DNA of 64,000 nucleotides from Ensifer sp. WSM1721. GTDB taxonomy: Bacteria; Pseudomonadota; Alphaproteobacteria; Rhizobiales; Rhizobiaceae. The translations under genes and the position numbers were made by a program. Numbering within the stretch: the first letter of the stretch is position 1; every line of letters starts with the position of its first letter. The notes under the pieces were generated by a model. It was not told the origin of the DNA and did not search any database. It saw only the letters and a list, made by a program, of their open reading frames with translations. The stretch is taken from NCBI RefSeq assembly GCF_000513895.2, contig NZ_CP165782.1:124001-188000 (forward strand), written 5' to 3'. Shown in pieces: positions 38,070 through 47,817 of the stretch.

Positions 38070-38091
38070 TTGACGTTTGCGTAAACGTCAA
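38070..38091 (-). promoter_or_regulatory. palindromic operator upstream of the nitronate monooxygenase gene
   Basis: TTGACGTTT-GCGT-AAACGTCAA, a 9-bp inverted repeat. Its right part CGTAAACGTCAA matches the fadD palindrome (12446-12461) over 12 bases. It sits within 45 bp of the start codon. The regulator is unknown; a MerR-type LiuR-like protein is a candidate on motif form. Confidence 0.6.
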
Positions 38092-38323
38092 AACAAATAG
38101 CAGCAACGGAGGCGCTTGCCTACTGCGTCATTGACCGCGAGGTCGATATTTTCCCCGAGGAACGACGACCGATCACGCCACCGGACTTGCAGATTCAGAA
38201 AGCAGCAGTTACCCAATCCTTAACAAAAGCAACGGCGTGTGGCGGTCGGCGGCGGGCCATACCCGCGGGAAGTTTGACAACAGCTTGCCGCAGCCGGAAG
38301 GCTTTCGCACAAAAGGATTTGAT

Positions 38324-39481
38324 GTGAGCGGACTCGAGACTGCGATCAGGAATGCACTGGAACGGTCGGACCGGAGCAATGCGGAGATCCGCGCGCGCAT
38401 CTATCAGTCGGCGCGCCAGGCACTGGAAAACGGTTTGCAGAAGCAGCAGATCGAGGATCCGGACGTGATCGCGCGGCAACGGCATCGTCTCGAAGCCATC
38501 ATCCACGCGATCGAAACGGAAGAACGCGCCGCCTTGAAGGCGCGCGCTGCGGCCACTCCGGTCGTAAATCTCGGAGATGCAACGCCAAAGGCCGAAGCCG
38601 CCGAGCGCGCCTCAGTCGCCGCCCAGGTCTCCGGGCGGCGGGAGCCGGAATTTGCGGCCGCCAGGCGCGCTCCGGCGCAGGCGGAGGGGGGGCTTGGAGG
38701 CTTGCGGGCAGAGCGCGATGGCGCCCTCTCGACGCGGCCCGCTGCCGAAGGCGAAAGAGCCGACGATCCCGGCAGGCGCGGCGCCCCAGCGCCCGATCTT
38801 GGCGTCACGGACAAACGACCGCCCAAGCGCAAACGCGGCCGTCTTCTTTCTTACACCATGGTCGTTGCGACACTCGCGGCTGCGGCGGGGGCCGCCGTCT
38901 GGTGGGTCCAGACCAATAATCTCCTCAAGCCACTGTCCGACACAAATGTCGCCAATCCGCCGGCGACGGTGGAGTCGGAGGATTTCAGCGGCGGCGCAGG
39001 CTTGCAGACGCTTCGGGCACAGGATGGTTTTACCGGCGATTGGCTGGAGGTTTTCATGCCGAAGGACGTCGCGGCGGTCAAGCCTGGTCCCCGCGCGAAA
39101 GCGGAACCGTTCGACGAGGACGGCGGCGAGCGCCTGCGGCTGACGTCGGCGGTGGCGACGAAGGACGGCGACGTGGCGATCGAGATTCCCGTCGATGCCC
39201 TCGAGCAACTCTCGGGTAAATCCTCGACACTCGCGTTGACGGTGCAGACGACGCCGGGCAAGACCACGGAATTCGCCGTCGAGTGCGAGTTCTCGACGCT
39301 TGGCGACTGCGGCCGTCACCGCTTCACGGCGCATGACGAGCGGCTGGACATGCTGTTCAAGGTCACTTTCGATCGCAAGCCTGCTCCGAACAGCCCTGGA
39401 AGGCTCGTGATCAACAGTGACGTCAGCGGCACCGGCAACAGCCTGGACCTTTTTGCGGTCCGTGTGTTGCCGGGCGAATGA
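38324..39481 (+). CDS. hypothetical single-pass membrane protein (rhizobial)
   Basis: A 385-aa protein starting at GTG 38324 with AAAGGA six bases upstream. It has three parts: an N-terminal helical segment (1-75) rich in charged residues, a low-complexity Ala/Pro/Arg linker, one membrane helix (about residues 172-192, TMVVATLAAAAGAAVWWVQT) after a KRKRGR basic patch, and a C-terminal beta-rich periplasmic domain of about 170 residues. The basic patch puts the N-terminus in the cytosol. I recognise no domain. It converges on ppk2 with 15 bp between stops. Confidence 0.7.
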   Translation: MSGLETAIRNALERSDRSNAEIRARIYQSARQALENGLQKQQIEDPDVIARQRHRLEAIIHAIETEERAALKARAAATPVVNLGDATPKAEAAERASVAAQVSGRREPEFAAARRAPAQAEGGLGGLRAERDGALSTRPAAEGERADDPGRRGAPAPDLGVTDKRPPKRKRGRLLSYTMVVATLAAAAGAAVWWVQTNNLLKPLSDTNVANPPATVESEDFSGGAGLQTLRAQDGFTGDWLEVFMPKDVAAVKPGPRAKAEPFDEDGGERLRLTSAVATKDGDVAIEIPVDALEQLSGKSSTLALTVQTTPGKTTEFAVECEFSTLGDCGRHRFTAHDERLDMLFKVTFDRKPAPNSPGRLVINSDVSGTGNSLDLFAVRVLPGE

Positions 39482-39496
39482 CGCGGGCGCAGCCGA

Positions 39497-40399
39497 TCAC
39501 TTGAGGAAGCCCGGTCCGGAGCCGACGATCTTGTGGTCGACTTCGCCGATCGCCGCCTTGTCCTTGCCGTCGTAGTCGAGGCTCTTGAGTATGCGGCGGA
39601 TCAGGTTGATCCGGGCGCGGCGCTTGTCATTGCCGCGGATGACGGTCCAAGGCGCGTGTTCCGTATGTGTTTCCTTCAGCATCCGGTCGCGCTTCTCGGT
39701 GTAGTCGTCCCACTTGTTCAATGCCGCGATATCCATGGGCGACAGCTTCCAGATCTTCAGCGGATCGTGGCGGCGGTCATGGAACCGCTTCAATTGCATC
39801 TCCCGGCCGATGTTTATCCAGAACTTGAAGAGATGGATGCCCTCGTCGGCGATCATTTTTTCGAATCGGGGCGCCTGCTTGAGAAAATGCTCGTACTGCT
39901 CCGGGGTGCAGAAGCCCATGACCGGTTCCACGCCGGCGCGGTTGTACCAGGAGCGGTCGAAAAGGACGAATTCGCCGGCCGTCGGAAAGGTCGCCACATA
40001 ACGCTGGAAATACCATTGGCCGCGTTCCGTCTCGGTGGGTTTGGTGAGCGCGACGGTGCGTGCGGAGCGGGGATTCATATAGGCCGTGGTCGCGTGGATG
40101 GCGCCGCCCTTGCCGGCCGCGTCGCGCCCTTCGAATACCGCCATCACCCGTTTTCCGGTCGCCTGCAGCCAGAACTGGACCTTGACCAATTCGATCTGCA
40201 GCCTCGTCAGCGTCTCCTCGTATTCCTCCTCGCTGAGCTTTTTCTCGTAAGGGTAGTCGTCCGAGCGGAAGGCCGCGTCGTCGATCCATTTCGGCAATTC
40301 CGGGTCATCGACGTCGAAGACGCGGGTCTTGCCGCCGATCCTCAATTCGACCGCCCGACTTTCAGGCTTTGCCGCGGCAGGTGCTTCCTCGAGTGCCAT
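39497..40399 (-). CDS. ppk2: polyphosphate kinase 2
   Basis: A 300-aa PPK2-family enzyme that phosphorylates nucleoside diphosphates with polyphosphate. Motifs: Walker [13 protein letters not shown], Walker [14 protein letters not shown], and the lid [15 protein letters not shown]. The frame opens 14 codons earlier, but ATG at 40399 has GGAAGG at good spacing and gives the 300-aa length I recall for the S. meliloti protein SMc02148. It stands divergent to phoR, next to the phosphate regulon, so polyphosphate and phosphate uptake genes are side by side. Confidence 0.92.
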   Translation of the reverse strand: MALEEAPAAAKPESRAVELRIGGKTRVFDVDDPELPKWIDDAAFRSDDYPYEKKLSEEEYEETLTRLQIELVKVQFWLQATGKRVMAVFEGRDAAGKGGAIHATTAYMNPRSARTVALTKPTETERGQWYFQRYVATFPTAGEFVLFDRSWYNRAGVEPVMGFCTPEQYEHFLKQAPRFEKMIADEGIHLFKFWINIGREMQLKRFHDRRHDPLKIWKLSPMDIAALNKWDDYTEKRDRMLKETHTEHAPWTVIRGNDKRRARINLIRRILKSLDYDGKDKAAIGEVDHKIVGSGPGFLK

Positions 40400-40622
40400 C
40401 CGTCTTCCTTCCGCTCGCTGGATTTCTTCGGAGGAGGCCATAATTGCATTGCGGATTCAAGCATGTCGTGAAAATCATGTCATGAAGCACCGCTATCTCT
40501 CTGCCTTCATGGCCGGAGCGAGGCAAAGGTCGCGAGGTGGTTTCCTCGCCGCCCTCATCCGCCGGTCGCGTCGATGGTCCGGAAGCATTACGGCAAACGT
40601 CATTGGGTCGGGAGACGGCAGA

Positions 40623-41885
40623 TTGAGCGACGAGGGCATTGTGTTGGATGGCGCGAAGGTGTTCTGGCGAACCCTGCTGCCGAGGCTGAAGGCCGAACGC
40701 TGGATTCTCGGCCTGTCCGTCGTACTTGCGGTTCTCGCCGGCTTCGCGGGCATTCACGTGTTGGCCATTCTGCCCTTCTGGATCGTTCTTGTCGCGGCCG
40801 TCCTCAACCGGAGCGCGCCGGTGGCGCAGCCGATACCTGAGGCAGCGCCGACCACGGTCGAGAAGTCGATGGACCCGCTGATCCCGGTACTGAACGCGCT
40901 CGACATGCCAGTCATCGTCGTCGCGGCCGACGAAACCGTCCTCTTCCAGAATCTGGCCGCCGAGAAGGCCTTCGGGACCATTCCGAAAGACACCTACCTT
41001 TCCGCCCGCGTGCGCTCGCCCGGCATTCTCGACATGGTGCGCGAGACCATTGCGACGGGCAAGATCAATCAGATCGAACATACCGAGCGCCTGCCTTCGG
41101 ATGCGATCTATGTCGTTCGCGTCGCGCCGGCCGACACAGGAGGCGAAGGGCCGGCCCAGCGCGTCTTCCTGCTCACCTACCGCGACATCTCGCAGGCCCG
41201 CCGCATCGATCGGATGCGGTCCGACTTCGTTGCCAATGCCAGCCATGAGCTGCGCACGCCGCTGGCATCGCTGCGCGGTTTCATCGAGACGCTGCAGGGG
41301 CCGGCCCGGAACGACCCGAAGGTGCAGGAGAAATTCTTCGCGATCATGCATGAGCAGGCCACCCGCATGAGCCGGCTCGTCGATGATCTCCTATCGCTGT
41401 CGCGGCTCGAATTGAAGTCGCACATCGCCCCGGACGACACCGTCGACCTCGTTCCGCTGCTCGGGCATGTGCGCGACAGTCTCGCGCCGCTTGCGAGCGA
41501 GCTCGACGTGACAATCGCGCTCGACGTGCCCGACGCGCCGGTCCTCGTCCAGGGAGACCGTGACGAACTGGTCGAGGTCTTTGAGAATCTGATCGAAAAC
41601 GCCTGCAAATATGGCCAGGAAGGCAAGAGGGTCGATGTGCGGCTGACCGGCGGCGAGGACCATCAGGCGGAGGTGACGGTCAAGGATCATGGACCGGGTA
41701 TTCCGGCCGAGCACGTGCCGCGGATTACCGAACGTTTCTATCGGGTTAACGTCGAGGCGAGCCGCTCGAAAAAAGGGACGGGCCTGGGACTTGCCATCGT
41801 AAAGCATATCCTTACCCGCCATCGCGCGCGGCTGCTCATTCATTCCGAAGTCGGCAAAGGTACGATTTTTACCGTGCGGTTCTGA
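40623..41885 (+). CDS. phoR: phosphate regulon sensor histidine kinase PhoR
   Basis: About 420 aa: two N-terminal membrane helices (LGLSVVLAVLAGF and VLAILPFWIVLVAAVL), a PAS domain, H-box FVANASHELRTPLASL (His about 208) and HATPase motifs NLIENACKYG, DHGPGIP and GTGLGLAIVKH. TTG at 40623 has GGGAG eight bases upstream and gives the usual length; an in-frame ATG at 40482 is an alternative that adds 47 residues. It phosphorylates PhoB under phosphate limitation. It lies 189 bp before pstS, with a Pho box in the gap. Confidence 0.92.
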   Translation: MSDEGIVLDGAKVFWRTLLPRLKAERWILGLSVVLAVLAGFAGIHVLAILPFWIVLVAAVLNRSAPVAQPIPEAAPTTVEKSMDPLIPVLNALDMPVIVVAADETVLFQNLAAEKAFGTIPKDTYLSARVRSPGILDMVRETIATGKINQIEHTERLPSDAIYVVRVAPADTGGEGPAQRVFLLTYRDISQARRIDRMRSDFVANASHELRTPLASLRGFIETLQGPARNDPKVQEKFFAIMHEQATRMSRLVDDLLSLSRLELKSHIAPDDTVDLVPLLGHVRDSLAPLASELDVTIALDVPDAPVLVQGDRDELVEVFENLIENACKYGQEGKRVDVRLTGGEDHQAEVTVKDHGPGIPAEHVPRITERFYRVNVEASRSKKGTGLGLAIVKHILTRHRARLLIHSEVGKGTIFTVRF

Positions 41886-41937
41886 CATAAAAGTGCGGCT
41901 AAATATTGGAAGGTGTAAAATTTATAAGCATCTTCAA

Positions 41938-41975
41938 TGACATAGGTTGTCATAAATGTTTCATGAAACTGACAT
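41938..41975 (+). promoter_or_regulatory. Pho box upstream of pstS
   Basis: Four half-sites in the same orientation, TGACAT (41938), TGTCAT (41948), TTTCAT (41959) and TGACAT (41970), spaced 10, 11 and 11 bp. This is the PhoB-binding pattern of direct repeats on one helix face, here as two dimer sites. It lies 100 bp before the pstS ATG. Confidence 0.88.
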
Positions 41976-42074
41976 AAAAGCTGTAGCCATCGGCGGCTAA
42001 CTAGGGCAGCCGATCATACGGCGAGCGCAGGAACCTCTAGCGCACCAACACAAGCCCTTTCCGGGAGAACATCT

Positions 42075-43109
42075 ATGAAAGCTCTTAAACTCACTGTAGC
42101 GGCGCTGGTCGCATCCGCCGCGTTCGCGGGTGTCGCAGCGGCTCGCGACCAGGTTCAGGTCGCCGGCTCCTCCACCGTTCTTCCTTACGCAAAGATCGTC
42201 GCCGAGAGCTTCGGCGAGGCTTTCCCTGACTTCAAGACCCCGGTCGTCGAATCCGGTGGCTCTTCCGCTGGCCTCAAGGAATTCTGCAAGGGCGTCGGCG
42301 AAGACACGATCGACATCGCCAATTCCTCGCGCAAGATCAAGGACAGCGAAGTCGAGGCCTGCAAGGCCGCCGGCGTGACCGAAATCCAGGAAATCAAGAT
42401 CGGTTATGACGGCATCGTCTTCGCAACGGACGCCGGCAATGCCGACCTCGCCCTGAAGCCGGAGCAGCTCTACAAGGCGCTCGCCGCCGAAGTCGTCGTC
42501 GACGGCAAGCTCGTCGCCAATCCCTACAAGAAGTGGTCGGAAGTCGACGCTTCGCTTCCGGACGCCGAAATCGCCGCCTACATCCCGGGCGAAAAGCACG
42601 GCACGCGTGAAGTCTTTGAAGAGAAGATCCTTGCCCACGGCTGTAAGGACGCGGGTGCTCTCGATGTCATCAAGGCTGCGATCAGCGACGAGAAGGCCGC
42701 TGCCAAGAAGTGCGTTGCCGTGCGCAAGGACGGTCTCGCTGTCGATATCGACGGCGACTACACCGAAACGCTCGCCCGCATCGCCTCCAACAAGAGCGGC
42801 ATCGGCGTCTTCGGCCTTTCGTTCTACGAAAACAACGCCGACAAGCTGAAGGTTGCGACCGTCAATGGCGTCGCCCCCTCCACGGAAACGATCGCCTCCG
42901 GCGAATATCCGGTTTCCCGCCCGCTGTTCTTCTACGTGAAGAAGGCTCACCTCGGCGTGATCCCGGGTCTCAAGGAATATGTCGAGTTCTTCATCGACGA
43001 CCAGATGATCGGCCCTGACGGCCCGCTCGCCGACTACGGCCTGGTTGCGGCTCCGGACGCCGAGCGTGAAGAAATCCGCAAGTCTTTCGAAGCCGGCAAC
43101 ATGCTCTGA
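42075..43109 (+). CDS. pstS: phosphate ABC transporter, periplasmic binding protein
   Basis: A 344-aa PstS. A signal peptide (MKALKLTVAALVASAAFAGV, cleaved after about residue 23) precedes QVQVAGSSTVLPYAKIVAESF. Phosphate contacts are suggested by GSSTV, ESGGSSAGLKEF and ANSSRKI. It captures inorganic phosphate for PstCAB. The ATG follows GGGAG. First gene under the Pho box and separated from pstC by a strong hairpin. Confidence 0.95.
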   Translation: MKALKLTVAALVASAAFAGVAAARDQVQVAGSSTVLPYAKIVAESFGEAFPDFKTPVVESGGSSAGLKEFCKGVGEDTIDIANSSRKIKDSEVEACKAAGVTEIQEIKIGYDGIVFATDAGNADLALKPEQLYKALAAEVVVDGKLVANPYKKWSEVDASLPDAEIAAYIPGEKHGTREVFEEKILAHGCKDAGALDVIKAAISDEKAAAKKCVAVRKDGLAVDIDGDYTETLARIASNKSGIGVFGLSFYENNADKLKVATVNGVAPSTETIASGEYPVSRPLFFYVKKAHLGVIPGLKEYVEFFIDDQMIGPDGPLADYGLVAAPDAEREEIRKSFEAGNML

Positions 43110-43118
43110 TCAAGACAG

Positions 43119-43149
43119 GTCCCGGCGCGGCGTTCCGCTGCGCCGGGAC
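43119..43149 (+). other. hairpin between pstS and pstC
   Basis: A 10-bp perfect stem GTCCCGGCGC / GCGCCGGGAC with an 11-nt loop, starting 9 bp after the pstS stop, no T-run. It likely protects the pstS mRNA 3' end so binding protein exceeds permease, as at frcB-frcC. Confidence 0.72.
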
Positions 43150-43206
43150 AGGCATTCATTCGATTTTGCCGGCGACTTTTGACGGTCCTGCCGCGGAGAC
43201 GTGCCG

Positions 43207-44691
43207 ATGAGTACTTCGCTCCTTCTCCTGATCATTGTTGTGATTGGTTTCATTGCTTTTTTTGCCGGTCGAGCCCGTTCGTTCGCGCAATCGGGCGGCA
43301 AGCTCGCCAACTTGCATTCCCTGCCCGGATATCACGGCAGCTATGTTCTCATCTGGGCTACGCTGCCCGCCGCTCTCGTGCTCGCCGCATGGCTGATCGC
43401 TTCGCCGATCTACATCGATTCCGCCGTTCGTTCGGCCCTTCCGGACTCTGTCCAGAGCCAAGGCGCCGCAACCGTTCAGCTTGCGCTCGGCCAGGTGAAG
43501 TCCGTTGCCCTCGGCCTCGACCGGCTGAGTGCCGCAGACATCGGGGCGATCGAGAATGGATCGGCGAATCTGCGCGAGACGCTGGCCGCCAAGGGCGTGG
43601 CGCTTGCCGGCGAAGGCGAGCACTACATGGTCGCCGCCGCCCAGCAGTTCAATTCGATGCGGCTCTATAGCCGCTGGCTGATGAGCGCCGTCGTGCTCAT
43701 CGTCTCTGTTGCCGGCGGACTCTATGCGATCCGCAACATCGCCACCCGTTTCCGTGCCCGCAATCAGGTGGAGCGCGTCATCCTCGCTTCGCTCATTGTC
43801 GCCTCGTCGATCGCCATCCTGACGACGATCGGCATCATCGGCTCGATGCTGTCGGAGGCCGGCCGCTTCTTCAGCATGGTGTCGCCAGCGGAATTCTTCT
43901 TCGGCACGGTCTGGGATCCTCGCTTCGCGGCGGCCGGAAACGAGGGCGCCTCGGGCCAGTTCGGGCTGTTGCCGCTTCTCGGCGGCACCATCTACATCGC
44001 CTTCGTCGCCATGCTCTTTGCCGTGCCCATCGGCCTCTTCGCCGCCATCTACATGGCCGAATACGCGAGCCCCCGGCTGCGCTCGACGGCGAAGCCGCTT
44101 CTGGAGGTGCTCGCCGGCATCCCGACGATCGTCTACGGCTTCTTCGCACTCGTGACGGTCGGTCCGTTCCTGCGCGATATCTCGACGCAACTGAACGGCC
44201 TTCTTACCGGCAACTACCAGAACTTCATCCAGGCGCAGAGCGTCATCACCGCCGGCATCGTCATGGGCATTATGCTCATTCCGTTCGTGTCGTCGCTCTC
44301 GGACGACATCATCACCCAGGTGCCGCGCGCGCTCCGCGACGGTTCGCTCGGCCTCGGCGCGACGCGCTCGGAGACGGTGAAGAAGGTCATTCTGCCCGCA
44401 GCATTGCCCGGCATCGTCGGCGCGCTGTTGCTGACCGCGTCGCGCGCGGTCGGCGAGACGATGATCGTCGTGCTTGCCGCCGGCGTTGCCGCACGCATGC
44501 AATTGAGCCCCTTCGAGCCGATGACGACGGTGACCGTCAAGATCGTGCACCAGTTGACGGGCGACCTGGAGTTCACTTCGCCGCAGACGCTCGTCGCCTT
44601 CGCGCTCGGCATCACGCTCTTCGTCATCACGCTCTGCCTCAACATCTACGCGCTCTACATCGTGCGCAAATATCGGGAACAGTACGAATGA
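43207..44691 (+). CDS. pstC: phosphate ABC transporter, permease PstC
   Basis: A 494-aa permease, longer than the roughly 320 aa of E. coli PstC because of an N-terminal extension with extra helices and a periplasmic loop (about residues 1-190); such long forms are usual in rhizobia. The core BPD_transp_1 domain has AIYMAEYASPRLRS, LAGIPTIVYGFFAL and the ATPase-contact loop DGSLGLGATRSETVKKVILPAALPG. ATG at 43207 has GGAG eight bases upstream; a GTG at 43201 is also in frame. It overlaps pstA by four bases. Confidence 0.93.
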   Translation: MSTSLLLLIIVVIGFIAFFAGRARSFAQSGGKLANLHSLPGYHGSYVLIWATLPAALVLAAWLIASPIYIDSAVRSALPDSVQSQGAATVQLALGQVKSVALGLDRLSAADIGAIENGSANLRETLAAKGVALAGEGEHYMVAAAQQFNSMRLYSRWLMSAVVLIVSVAGGLYAIRNIATRFRARNQVERVILASLIVASSIAILTTIGIIGSMLSEAGRFFSMVSPAEFFFGTVWDPRFAAAGNEGASGQFGLLPLLGGTIYIAFVAMLFAVPIGLFAAIYMAEYASPRLRSTAKPLLEVLAGIPTIVYGFFALVTVGPFLRDISTQLNGLLTGNYQNFIQAQSVITAGIVMGIMLIPFVSSLSDDIITQVPRALRDGSLGLGATRSETVKKVILPAALPGIVGALLLTASRAVGETMIVVLAAGVAARMQLSPFEPMTTVTVKIVHQLTGDLEFTSPQTLVAFALGITLFVITLCLNIYALYIVRKYREQYE

Positions 44692-46010
44692 CCGAGATTG
44701 CCTCCCCGACGGTAAGGGTCTCCACCCGTCCTGCCGAAAGCCGCCGCGATATCGGTATCAAGCGCCGCTACGCCGCAGAGCGCCGTTTCCGCTTCTACGG
44801 CATCAGCGCCATCGTCATCGGCCTGTTTTTCCTCGCGGTCCTGCTCTGGAGCGTTGTTTCGAAGGGCTACACGGCCTTCCAGCAGACGACGATCACGCTG
44901 CCGATCGAGTTCTCCGAAAAGGTCATCGATCCGAAGAACGAGCGGGCGACCGATCCGAAGCAGCTGATGTCGGCCAACTATCCGCTGCTCGTCCGCGAGG
45001 CATTGGTAAAGCAGCTCGGCCTCGATCCGAAGAAGCGGCCGCTCGTCAAGCAGGCGACCGACATGGTTTCCGCCAGCGCCAGGACGCAACTGCGCGATAT
45101 CGTCGTCGCCGATCCGTCGGTAATTGGTAAGACGATCCCCGTGACGCTGCTTGCCGAAGCGAATATCGACTCTGCCTTCAAGGGTCAGATCGACCTGCAG
45201 GTGGACGAGTCCAAGCGCAAGGTAAAGGACCAGCAGGTCGCCTGGATGAGCCAGCTCGCCGATGCCGGTGCACTCAAGAAGAGCTTCAACACCGGCATCT
45301 TCACCTTCGGCGCGTCGAGCCGGCCGGAAGCGGCGGGCGTCGGCGTCGCGCTCATCGGCTCGCTCTACATGATGCTGATCGTGCTCGTGCTGTCATTGCC
45401 GATCGGCGTCGCCGCCTCGATCTATCTGGAAGAGTTCGCCCCGAAGAACCGGCTGACCGACCTGATCGAAGTCAACATCAACAATCTCGCGGCAGTACCC
45501 TCGATCGTCTACGGTCTCCTCGGCCTTGCCGTATTCATCAACTTCGCGGGCCTGCCGCGTTCAGCCGCGCTTATTGGTGGACTTGTGCTGACGCTGATGA
45601 CGCTGCCGACGATCATCATCGCCACCCGCGCGGCGCTGAAGGCCGTCCCGCCGTCGATCCGCGCCGCCGCGCTCGGCCTCGGCGCATCGAAGATGCAGAC
45701 CATCTTCCATCATGTGCTGCCGCTGGCCATGCCCGGAATCCTGACCGGCACGATCATCGGCCTCGCGCATGCTCTCGGCGAAACGGCGCCGCTGCTCCTG
45801 ATCGGCATGGTGGCCTTCGTGGTCGACTATCCGGGCTCGCCGCTGGAGCCCTCGACCGCGCTGCCGGTGCAGATCTACATGTGGGCGAACGAAGCGGAAC
45901 GCGCTTTTGTGGAGCGCACGTCGGGAGCGATTATCATTCTTTTGATCTTCCTCGTCTTCATGAACCTCGGCGCAATTCTCTTGCGGCGTCGTTTTGAGCG
46001 TCGCTGGTAG
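44688..46010 (+). CDS. pstA: phosphate ABC transporter, permease PstA
   Basis: A 440-aa permease partner of PstC, likewise enlarged at the N-terminus: one helix near 35-55 followed by a periplasmic domain to about residue 210. The core has [38 protein letters not shown] and the EAA-type loop [23 protein letters not shown]. The ATG overlaps the pstC stop (ATGA). With PstC and PstB it imports phosphate. Confidence 0.94.
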   Translation: MTEIASPTVRVSTRPAESRRDIGIKRRYAAERRFRFYGISAIVIGLFFLAVLLWSVVSKGYTAFQQTTITLPIEFSEKVIDPKNERATDPKQLMSANYPLLVREALVKQLGLDPKKRPLVKQATDMVSASARTQLRDIVVADPSVIGKTIPVTLLAEANIDSAFKGQIDLQVDESKRKVKDQQVAWMSQLADAGALKKSFNTGIFTFGASSRPEAAGVGVALIGSLYMMLIVLVLSLPIGVAASIYLEEFAPKNRLTDLIEVNINNLAAVPSIVYGLLGLAVFINFAGLPRSAALIGGLVLTLMTLPTIIIATRAALKAVPPSIRAAALGLGASKMQTIFHHVLPLAMPGILTGTIIGLAHALGETAPLLLIGMVAFVVDYPGSPLEPSTALPVQIYMWANEAERAFVERTSGAIIILLIFLVFMNLGAILLRRRFERRW

Positions 46011-46023
46011 TGGGGTAAGGACT

Positions 46024-46839
46024 ATGAACATCATGTCGGAAGCTGCAGTCGAAAAGGCTCTGGACCAGAAAATGAACACGGTGCCCTACAAGATGATCGG
46101 CAAGGATGTGTCGGTCTATTACGGCGAGAAGCGCGCGCTCTTCGACGTCAACCTCAACATCCGCGAGAACACGGTGACGGCGCTGATCGGCCCCTCCGGT
46201 TGCGGCAAGTCGACCTTCCTGCGCACGCTCAACCGGATGAACGATACGATCGAGAACTGCCGCGTGACCGGCAAGATCACCCTCGACGAGGACGATATCT
46301 ACGATCCGTCAATCGACGTGGTCGAACTGCGCGCCCGCGTCGGCATGGTGTTCCAGAAGCCGAACCCGTTCCCGAAGTCGATCTACGACAACGTTTCGTA
46401 CGGTCCGCGCATCCATGGCCTGGCGCGCACGAAGGCCGAACTCGACGAGACGGTCGAGACGAGCCTCCAGAAGGCGGGGCTGTGGAACGAGGTCAAGGAC
46501 CGCCTGCAGGAGCCGGGCACCGGCCTTTCCGGCGGCCAGCAGCAGCGCCTCTGCATTGCCCGCGCGGTGGCTGTCAGCCCCGAAGTCATCCTGATGGACG
46601 AGCCCTGTTCGGCGCTCGATCCGATCGCGACGGCCAAGGTCGAGGAGCTCATCCACGAGCTGCGCGCGAATTTCACGATCGTCATCGTGACGCACTCGAT
46701 GCAGCAGGCGGCGCGCGTGTCGCAGCGCACGGCCATGTTCCACCTCGGCAACCTCGTCGAGGAGAACGACACCGACAAGATGTTCACCAATCCGGATGAC
46801 CAGCGCACCCAGGACTACATCATGGGCCGCTTCGGCTGA
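46024..46839 (+). CDS. pstB: phosphate ABC transporter, ATPase PstB
   Basis: A 271-aa ATPase with Walker [21 protein letters not shown]-loop [17 protein letters not shown] (a PstB hallmark), signature [14 protein letters not shown], Walker [14 protein letters not shown] and switch [11 protein letters not shown] at 46024 follows AAGGA at close spacing; the frame opens ten codons upstream inside pstA. It powers PstCA and with PhoU restrains PhoR when phosphate is ample. Confidence 0.96.
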   Translation: MNIMSEAAVEKALDQKMNTVPYKMIGKDVSVYYGEKRALFDVNLNIRENTVTALIGPSGCGKSTFLRTLNRMNDTIENCRVTGKITLDEDDIYDPSIDVVELRARVGMVFQKPNPFPKSIYDNVSYGPRIHGLARTKAELDETVETSLQKAGLWNEVKDRLQEPGTGLSGGQQQRLCIARAVAVSPEVILMDEPCSALDPIATAKVEELIHELRANFTIVIVTHSMQQAARVSQRTAMFHLGNLVEENDTDKMFTNPDDQRTQDYIMGRFG

Positions 46840-46886
46840 TCGGCCGAAAGTCCCCGTGAAGAGCGCGCGCCCTTGAGGAACCGAAA

Positions 46887-47600
46887 ATGTCTCACCCCCA
46901 CATAATGACCGCCTTCGACGAAGAGCTGAAATATCTGACGCGCCGGATCTCCGAGATGGGAGGACTTGCCGAGCAGATGGTCGCGGACTCGGTCCGGGCG
47001 CTGGTCAATTCGGACCTCGCCCTGGCCCAGAAGGTGATTTCCGATGATGCCATTCTGGACGATGCCGAACGGCAGATCGGCGAAAAGGCGATCGTCACCA
47101 TCGCCAAGCGCCAGCCCATGGCCTCGGACCTCCGCGAGATCATGGGATCGATCCGCATCGCCGCGGATCTCGAGCGCGTCGGCGATCTCGGCAAGAATAC
47201 CGCCAAGCGCGTGATTGCCGTTGCCGGCTCCGGAATCCCCCGCAAGCTCGCGCGCGGCCTCGAGCATCTGGCCGAGCTTGCCCTCGTGCAGCTCAAGGAA
47301 GTGCTCGACGTCTATGCCTCGCGCTCTCCGGAAAAGGCAAACAGCATCCGCGAGCGTGACGAGGAGATCGACGCGATCTACACCTCGCTCTTTCGCGAGT
47401 TGCTCACCTACATGATGGAAGATCCGCGCAACATCACGCCCTGCACGCATCTCCTCTTCTGCGCCAAGAACATCGAACGGATCGGCGATCATGCGACCAA
47501 CATCGCCGAGACGATCTACTACATGGCGACAGGCGCCCAGCCTGCGGGCGAACGGCCGAAGGACGACACGACGTCGACATTGGGTTCCGTGACGGACTGA
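46887..47600 (+). CDS. phoU: phosphate signalling regulator PhoU
   Basis: A 237-aa all-helical protein made of two PhoU repeats, each with a metal-binding E(x)xxxD-type pattern (REIMGSIRIAADLERVGDLGKN and CAKNIERIGDHATNIAE). It links Pst transport state to PhoR and limits phosphate uptake. GAGGAACC precedes the ATG. It is followed by a RIME-type repeat before phoB. Confidence 0.95.
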   Translation: MSHPHIMTAFDEELKYLTRRISEMGGLAEQMVADSVRALVNSDLALAQKVISDDAILDDAERQIGEKAIVTIAKRQPMASDLREIMGSIRIAADLERVGDLGKNTAKRVIAVAGSGIPRKLARGLEHLAELALVQLKEVLDVYASRSPEKANSIRERDEEIDAIYTSLFRELLTYMMEDPRNITPCTHLLFCAKNIERIGDHATNIAETIYYMATGAQPAGERPKDDTTSTLGSVTD

Positions 47601-47657
47601 GGTCGCCCGGCGTCCCGTGCGTGCGCCAAATCTTTTCCGGCCGCGTTGGTTCGCGGT

Positions 47658-47764
47658 CTACTGCGTGTTCCCTTAAGTCGTAGCCGATTTAGGACAAAAA
47701 CATGCAGCAACTCGAAGTGCTACAGCATCCTTTGTGCGTCTGAAAAAAGACGCACGGCGCTGTA
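47658..47764. repeat. RIME-type repeat between phoU and phoB
   Basis: A 107-bp mosaic element with two inverted sub-palindromes: CTTAAGTCG..CGATTTAGG and GTGCGTCTGA..AAGACGCAC with ACATGCAGCA between. The same element, inverted, is at 53198-53303 with few differences. It resembles Rhizobium intergenic mosaic elements. It may affect read-through into phoB. Confidence 0.82.
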
Positions 47765-47817
47765 GACTGTGTCGCGGCGGCATGATCGCGGTCGCGCGTA
47801 GGAAGGAGTCGTACTGA

